NCBI GenBank assembly: GCA_013399115.1
Contig: VXAA01005609.1
Coordinates: forward strand, 525,449-589,448
Direction: 5' to 3'
DNA: 64,000 bases
DNA from: Anseranas semipalmata
Lineage: Eukaryota > Chordata > Aves > Anseriformes > Anseranatidae
Shown here: piece after piece, positions 54,501 through 63,500 of the stretch
Layout of the letters: every line of letters begins with the position of its first letter
How positions within the stretch are numbered: position 1 is the first letter of the stretch
Translations under genes and position numbers: made by a program
The notes under the pieces: generated by a model
Database searches by the model: none
Seen by the model: only the letters and a program-made list of their open reading frames with translations
What the model was told of the DNA's origin: nothing

Positions 54501-57500
54501 GGGCAGGAGAGAGCTCTTCTGTCTGCAGGGAGACAATAGAAGATCTTGCAGACCTGTGGAAAAGCAGCTTCTGAAATTTGTGTAAGTGCAAGGATACAAA
54601 GTACTGGAGGCAAAAAAAAGTTAAATACACTACTTGTTCCTCAGCTGAAAATGTGGAGAACAAGTATCAATAGTCTGCTCCTTTCAGATGAAAGATAACA
54701 CCCTGGGGGTTGATTATGAAAGAAGGCAATGATGAGCATTTGGAAATCTTAAAGGACTAGGAAAATGAAGCGAATAAAAATGGGGGTTGCATTATCTTAT
54801 TTATGCAAAGTGTTTTTTCAGATGTTTGCTGTTGTTGTCTGAACCACAATGTGTACATGTTTACTGTTTTGCCCAACAGATTTTATAACATCCTTGCTTC
54901 CTGAAATGCCAAAAGATATTTGGATTGGCTTGCAGTTTTTGTTCAGCACAAGAGAAAACAAATGGATAGATGAGAGTAAACTGTTGTATAGTAACTTTCA
55001 CCCACTCCTGACAGGAAGACTAAGGAAAATTCCACTGGATGTAAGTTCTGACTTTTGAATATTAGACTTCTCTTGACTATTGGGTAATGAAATTTGGAGT
55101 ATCGATTGTATCAAAAGAAAAAGAAAAAAAAAAAAAGCCAATTAAAAAAAGAAATAAAAATAAAAAAAAAAGGCAGACCAGATCCCCCAAGTGGTGATTT
55201 TAATTGGCAGACAAGGTGACTGACAATAATGGAATTCTGTTTATTTGTATGACGTCTTCTGAACTGAGATATGAAACACTGAAAGTTGAAGGGAAAAAAA
55301 AACCCAAACAACTAATTAATGACTCATCTGTAATTGCTATCTGCAATTTAAAGACTACATAAGAACAGTCATCAAAAAGATGCCATCAATAATTATTGGT
55401 TCAGTTATACTTAGAAGGCATCTGTAAACCATCATACATTGGTACTTATCTTGATGCTCTACCAAGGTGAAGTGTAATAAATGTAATGGAATCACACCCA
55501 CGAACAAGATTTATTTTAAGCGTTAATTTTTTTCATTTAATGTTCTTCCCCCATATTTAGCTTATGAATTCTTTTTGAGTCCAAGCACCTGGTAGTGTTT
55601 GTAAAATAGGCAAGCCGTATTGCACCACTCCTTTGAAACTTCTTGAACAAGTTCAGACAGATCAAGTTCTCCTAGCCTCGTGTTCTTTCACCTTCTCTAT
55701 ACAAGCATGTTTGTACCTTATTTTAGTCCAATAAGTGTATCTCTGGTTTTCAGCTTTTTGATGAAGAATTTAACAATCAATGCGGTGTAATCCTCAATGA
55801 TCCCAAGTCTCATTATGTTGGAACATGGAATTTCACTGCTTGTGCTGACAGGCACTTTTTGGGTATATGCCAGCGGCTTACAGGTAAGTCTGAAGAGTCA
55901 AAATAAATTAGAGCCAGAGTTTGCTGTTACGATGTGTGTGCCAGGAGACCTCTTAATACATGTAAATCATTGCACTTGAAGAGCAAGACTCTTGTAGACA
56001 CTGAGCAGGTAAATTTTGGAAAAACATAGTGTGAAGGGTGATGATGTGGGACAAATTTTATCAGCTATTCAGAATTTTCCCTTTTGTTTTTCATAGACCA
56101 GTTCAGAAAGTATGTGTTTTCCTGAGAGACTGTGTGTTTCACTGGAACCATACTTCAGCATATAGGAGCTTTAACATTCTGGGGATATAGATACCATGTA
56201 CATCAAGGGCTGGAACAAGCTACTCGTTCTTCCCCTTTGGAACTGTGGAAGATGGAAGTCCTGGGAAGAAATCTCACAATATTTTCATCCTACTTAAACA
56301 TCTGTGTTTTTTTAGCACTATCAGAATATGAGGTATCATGTACTCTTGAAGTTAAAATTGGTGTCCCCAGAGCAAACCTTGAGGGCATACACAGAGAGTG
56401 ATAATTTGCAGTGATGCGGCGTTCCCTAGCTTCCTACAGATTTATTGGCATAAGTGGGGTTTCTTAATCTGAACTAAAAATAATATTCTGATACAGCCAT
56501 GTAGGTTGCTCAGCATCAGTTACTGGAACTGGATCAAACATATATACCTATTCTTGCATTTAATTACTGCTATGGGCTAATATTCAGCATACCCACTTTT
56601 GAGTATGTTCTTCTATGTAAATAGTCCTCTTAAGTAACTAATATGCTATCTTCTTAGGAAAAAAAAAAAAAAAAAAAGTTGTGCACCATAAACACCCAAG
56701 AAAATATCCACCTTCTTTCTCAAATAGGCAAAGAGATTCTTACCCCCCTTATTTAACACAAAAAATATTCTTTATTCCAGTGCCAAATATTTTGGAAATT
56801 CCAAGCGTCTAAATTTGAAGTCTAGCTGGGAAAGATGTAGTCATAAAAAATTGAAAATGAGATTTTTATTAATAGAAAGTTGATAGTATACCTGTGTACA
56901 TCACTGTATTATCAGTCTGGGCTAACTAAAATAATAAGCACTTCCTCCTAGCTGGAGTTGTAGAAGATGTAGAAGTAGATGAGAAGGGGTTTGGGACTGC
57001 CAGAGTATATGTGTCCTGGTCATTGGTGATACAGGTCTTAAGATAATTTGTGTTGGAAGGGACCTCAGAAGGTTGCAGGTATAGCTATGAGACCTGTCCA
57101 AGTTGCCTCAGCCTTTATCCCAGGGAAAAAGACAACTTAGATTCCTTGGAAGTCTTGATATGATTGTGACTTGCGCAACTTCTTGAGACATTCATCATCA
57201 GCAATTACTTCTTTTCTCTTTGAGAAATGAATACTTTCCTTAGTAACTTTCTAGTTTGGTACCCGTTGATATGTGATGACACTTCTGGTTCCGTGGTTCT
57301 TTTTAACTAGCTGTATTTTAAGTGAAAGCATTTGGCAGCAGACATAAGCAACTTCATTCAGTCTGTTTCAGCCTTGTCACTTTTATGGTCTATTGAAAGC
57401 AGGAAGTAGTGCATAAATACCAGATTAATACTGTGTTTCTCATTCTTGTATTTTGAAAAATGTCCCTGTCAGCTTATCAATTAGCCATTTTTACGCTGTT

Positions 57501-60500
57501 TATTTATAGAGTGTTCTTTTCTCTCTCTCTTGGTGAGAGAATGTCAGTCCTCCAATGTCAGTCCTCCAATGTCAGTCTTTTGAGAGTCAATTTATTTTTG
57601 GTTGTATATAAATTTTGGGGGGTTACTAGCTTTGCACACTTTAATTTACCACCCATGGGAATGTTTGCATCTTTTATTAACTGCAATTGCAATACATTAC
57701 TGAGCTGTCTGCCTTCAGTATGATGCTGATAACTGTGGCAAGACTCAGTGCTTAGAACACAAATGGTGAATTACACCCCCTCCCTATGCAAGGTGGATTT
57801 TCTGTAATTAGTTAAGTGCATGTGGAGGCAAAATCAATTTCCAATATACATGTGGATGGCAGTAAGGAACTCTGGGACTGTGCTGTACACTGTAAGATCT
57901 GCATAGACAAGTTTTATGGCCCACTGGATTCACATAAGCATAAATCCACAGGCTCCACAAAGATAAATGAATCAAGTATAGCAGTTGCTATCTTGCAGCA
58001 GAGAGCAGTCATTCTCTCCCACTGCTGTATTTAATTGAAGCTATAGAATATGTTTTTTTATTCAATAAATAAAATTCTTAACATTATTTAGCAGTTAGAT
58101 AAAAATAGCAGGTATAAAAACATGTGAAGCCAAGTTGAGAGAGAGAAAAATAGAGTGGCTGAACATAACCCTTCCTGTTTTTTATATATTCTCTGTCTAA
58201 AGTGTCAAAGATATATGCTCCTAACTAAAATCTTTAGCATAATCTACTGCCTAAGAAAATATTTTTGATTTTTTTTTTCCAGCGGCAATACAAACAAACA
58301 GATTTTCCTGTTTGTTACAGAGAAATTGGGAGCTTAGAATGTATTCCATTGTTGAACCATCTAATAACTGGATTTCTTATTTTGGTATAGGAGCTGCTGA
58401 TAATCAGACAGAGCAAGCCCTTAATGAAACATTCAGTTATCAAAATGTTCAATACGAAGTAATTCTGAAGAATTTGTCCTGGAATGATGCAATGACTGCA
58501 TGCATAAATCACAAGATGCATCTGGTTAGCATCACAGATCAGTTCCAGCAGGCTTTTCTCGCTGTTCAGGCTGCCCTTCATGATTACCCACTGTGGATTG
58601 GACTCTTCAGCAGAGATGTAAGTTTTATTTTCCACTCAGATTGTGGCTTAAGGTAATTTTTAGAGTTGCATGAAATAGAAACTGGGATAAAGAAATGCAA
58701 TAATAAATTAATTTCTGGGTAACTTTTCATTTAGTGATAATCATCTGGAGGGTCCCAAGATTAATGTTCTAAATCTTCTGTTCTCCAAGTTACATAGTCA
58801 GTTGTTGGACTCCACCGAATGGATTGATGAAGAGGTGACGATTCTTTTAAAGATGATAGGATGAAGGGATATATCGTAGGGTAGCAGCAACACAGGTCGC
58901 TGAATTACCTTTTTCTGTTTTGTTAATGAACGAATAATTGATACTGCCATTTAATATCATCACCTGTTTACAGTATCACTGTAAAAAGTCAAATCTGTTT
59001 TAAAAGGGAGAAACTAGAAGTAGCAAATAAAATACAAAATAAATAATTGAACACTTCTGGAGATCTATTTCTAATGTTTAACTTAAAGTCTGTTGTTACT
59101 TCATGTTATTTGTGTTTCTGTTTTGAGTTAGAGGGAGACATCCCTGAGACGGGTTAGTGGGTTTTTCTTTTTTCTTCTGTGTGGGTGTGGGTTTTTTTTT
59201 GTTTGTTTTTTAATATCTTTGGAAAAGTCAGTGCAGCTTTACTACACTTTAGGAAGCTTTACAAAGCTTTACTGCTTTGTCTTTATTAGCCGGAGGACCT
59301 CCTGAAGATCTTCAGCGTGGACTGAGAGCTCTCTTAGTTGTTAATGAAATGGTTTGGGCTTGCTTGCAGGGTTTATCTTTTTTTGCTGAACACATAAGTC
59401 TTGAGATAATTGCAAGAAAAAAGTTAAAACTGGTTTGAAAAATGCCTTTCCTTCAAATGTTTATGGTGCTCATTTAGCATTTATGGTGTTATGATCTTCC
59501 TATGTCATTAATGGGCTACTGAGTATTCTAGGCAAAACAGGAAAAAAAATAGAAATTTCAGTGTATACTTTATGGAGAATATTTTTTTAAAAGGAAACAG
59601 GCATTTAATCTTAATGAAGATGAAGAGACCAGAACAACCTATTTTTCCTCCTCTTTTGAATCTTAATCTGTAAGTGAAGATCAAATGATTCATTTTGCTG
59701 CATACAACTCAGACATGCAGTAGCTTTTCAATATTGCAACACTTGCTTGTTTGGGCACAATTAAAAAGTCACATGAAAGGAAATTCTAATGAAACTGGTC
59801 AACAGGACTTGTTATTCCAGTGCTGGAGTCATACACACAAAATAAAGACACAAAGTAAATTAAATTACAAAGTGTTAAGGGGATTTCCTGAAGAAAACTA
59901 AAATGTAAGATTCTTACAGGATAGCATGGTTATTGTATGTGGGTTTTTTCTTATTCCTTCTGCATCCTCCAGGGCAGAAATGCATCTAATTTATTAAATT
60001 AGTTAAATACTTAATAGATTACTTTCAACTCTCTCAACTGTGGAGAAACTCAGACTGGGCTGTGTTTTCAGATATTATCAGTTTTCCAAGACCAGATAAT
60101 TAGACCTGATATTGATTTACAAGTGCAAATGATGTAATTTGGACATCTCATTGCCAGGCCTCCCTCCATAAGCATAGTAGTTAAACATCAACATTTGATA
60201 GTTTGCCATCTACTTCAGCTAATTCATATTCTTGCAACTGCAAAACTTCAAATAACAAAGCTTGTTGTATTGTGAACAGATCAAATTGCAAGGCTAGTGG
60301 AACATTTAACACTGCACCAGAGACAGACACTAAGAATGCCATCTGTTTAGCACTTTCTGGCCAATGTAAATATATTATAATGTTTTCTGTACCTTACTAT
60401 TTTTATTTTTTTTTACTATGTAAGCTCATCCGTTTTACTTGCACAATGCTAGGGTGGAAAACATTATGGCTGGCTGGATGGGAAACATGTTAGTTTTAGT

Positions 60501-63500
60501 CGCTGGTCTGAAGATGATGAAGAAACAAGTGAAGAATGTGTATTTTTGGATACTGATGGCTTCTGGAAAACTTCCGACTGTTCCTCTGAAAACCGAGGTG
60601 CTATTTGCTACTCATCAGAAAGTACGTATGCGAGCAAAATACTTCAAAAAGTTGCATTTTGTTTTATGGTGAAGCATATTTGAAAATTGCAGATTGTAAC
60701 TTCAAAATGAAAACTTTTTTTTAATTACATGCCCTCAGACAAGCTTGTCTAAAACAGGGTAGCATGCACCTGTTGATCTTAATCCACAGGTTACTTACAA
60801 ATGAATTCAGCATAAGTGCTTTGAGCCAGACTTTTCCCTTTATATTGTCAACAGATTCTACCTTTGTACTGTTTCCTTAACACCATTGCATACTAATTTC
60901 TCCCCCTTGCATGTGGAAGAAGCTTGAGCTACCTCTGTACTATTAACATGTTAATATTGAGACCTCCAGAAATCTCTTCAGTCATTGAACTCTGTACAGG
61001 GTAGGAGATACATGACTATATGGAGAAGAAAGACAGCAGGTAGATACTGAATTGAAAGGTGTAAATTAAAGTCATCTTCAGTTCACATAAACTGTTCTAA
61101 ATATATACCTAGTATAGCAGGACAGCTTTTTTGGGGGGGGATACATACGTAGCATGACCCCTTTCTCAAAAATAAAAAGATCTACAATTATCACGGATTT
61201 CTTCCCTATGAGACCATTAGAATTATATTATTATTATTATTTATTGTTATTATTGGTGAGAAGACAGTTAAATCGTTGTACATACTGAGTCACAGCAAAG
61301 TATATACTTGAGATTATGACATCCTTAATTAAGTGGTACTTCCACTCGAAGCAACTGCAGGAAGAGTTCTCACTTGTTAAGTATTAGGTAAAGCCATAGA
61401 ACTGGGATGTGTTGCCAGCTATGGAGTAGCTTATTTGTTACAGTGATCTGCCTTCATACAAGAGGCGATAAGAGCTTTTAGTTACTGGTTCATACTTAGC
61501 ATTTTTAAGTAGGGATTTTATTCTTAAACCTATATAACCTAACAGTTGTGAAAGCTGTAAGGGTCTGTATTCTTCTATAATGCTTACTGCTGATTTTGTT
61601 ACTTAAAACAACAACAATAAAAAAAACCTCACTGTGATGAAGAAATTGAAAACAGTAACACATTACACATTTAGAGGGTGGCACTTTTATTTGTCTTGGA
61701 TGTTTTTAAATGCTACCTGAAAATGTACTGTGGTATGTAAGATTAATAGTTTTAATAATGTCATGTCCTCAATGTCTTTTTTTCCCTTTTTCAGAGAAGA
61801 ATGAAAAAGAACAAGTTACACAAGTTAAGTGCCCACATAAGATTAAAAATACACCCTGGATATCATTTAGAAACAATTGTTACACTTTTATGATAACAAA
61901 AAATAGATGGCGAGAACTGAAGTCTCAAGAAGCTCATCATTTATGCAAGAAAATGAGTAAGTACTTCTTCATATTACAGGTATCTAAGGACATACCAGCT
62001 TGAGGGAGATTAGTTTTAGATCTGAGTCACTGTCTTAAAAGGACAGCAAAGTGAGAATTTAGGAAGGCTGTAGCATTTGGAAATTGCTGTTTGTGCTCAC
62101 GCTTTTCTGATTAAAAGTGCGAGACCGTGTGTTTGAGAGGGAGATGACTAGAACTACTGAATTCTGAGATCTCTGAAAAATGGAAAATACATATTTTTTT
62201 AACTTAAAATCTGCAAATTTTAAATAGTTTGGGTAATTGTTATCACCTTGGCAGCATTCTGGCTTTACAGTCACATCTACTTTTTTTTTTTCCCTTGTTC
62301 TGTGGAACACTGAAGTGAACGAAGTAAACAGGCTGAGAATAGTCCAATTCAGAAAAGCACATGGGCTTTTCATGTCCATCCTGAACGAAGTGTACACTTA
62401 GGAACACCTTCCCTCATACATTAAATTACATAATTGCTCATGGCACTTCAGAGACGTGCATCTTTCCATAAACTGATTTGATTTTTCATGAACTGATTTC
62501 AGTTCAGTATTTTTCTTAATCTGCCTAATAGATAAAAAAATATTATAGATAAATAGTATTAGATATTAGATAGTATTAGATAAATAGTAATAGATCTAGT
62601 ATTGGTAATAGTAATAGATCTAGTAATAGATAAATAGTAATAGATAAGTATTAAGAAGAAGCTGGAGAGGGACTCTTAATCAGGGAGTGTATTGATAGGA
62701 CAAGGAGTAATGGTTTTAAACTAAAAGAGGGTAGATTTTAGATTAGATATTCAGAAGAAATTCTTTACCTTGAGGGTGGTGAGGCACTGGAACAGGTTGC
62801 CCAGAGAAGCTGTAGATGCCCCATCCATGGAAGCGTTTAAGGCCAGGTTGGATGGGGCTTTGAGCAACCTGATGTAGTGGGAGGTGTCCCTGCCCATGGC
62901 AGGGGGGTGGAATCGGATGATCTTTAAGGTCCCTTCCAACCCAAACCATTCTGTGATTCTCTGATTGTGAGATTACTCGTATTTTATGTTCTATACAGAC
63001 AATTTTTACTACATAAAACTTAACATGATGGTAGAACCCATGAAAATCTCTGGAGCCAAGTCTTATCCACAAAACCAGGGGAAGCATTGTTGACTACAAC
63101 TTTGAGAATTGTTTTACTGTTCATTTGATTCTTTTGTCTTGCTTTTGTGCAATTTTGACCTATCTGTAGTAAATACTAATAGTAGTGAAAAAATACTTTA
63201 TTTTGTAAGTGAAAGGTGAATCTGTAAGAAAGTAATTTAAAAAAAATTTCAACAGACCCAGAAGCATTTGTTCTGAGTGTTCGAGATGAAGAAGAGAATA
63301 ACTTTGTTACAGAGCAACTTCGTTCGTTCAGTGGTCTGGCTATGTGGGTCTGGCTGGGTGTAATTTATGATGACAGTGGTGAGTTATCTTTTTTTTTTTC
63401 CTCATTATAACTGGATTGAAGACAGTTTGCAGCATTAAATGCATGTTTCTTGCATGTTTCAGCATACAACCAAAGTCAAACTGAATACAAACATATAATA

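Larger units (their letters stand above)
55884..58390 (+). other. LY75: LY75 intron 24 (2.5 kb)
   Basis: Contains a poly-A run (56659-56678), a probable old antisense CR1 fragment (about 57040-57260) and a short tandem repeat (57540-57577). The last 108 bases (58283-58390) are open in frame with exon 25 behind a strong alternative acceptor. Confidence 0.55.
61957..63255 (+). other. LY75: LY75 intron 27
   Basis: 1.3 kb holding an AT-rich AGATAAATAGTAAT-type repeat (about 62528-62650) immediately followed by a sense-strand CR1 3' end. No other feature was seen. Confidence 0.6.
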
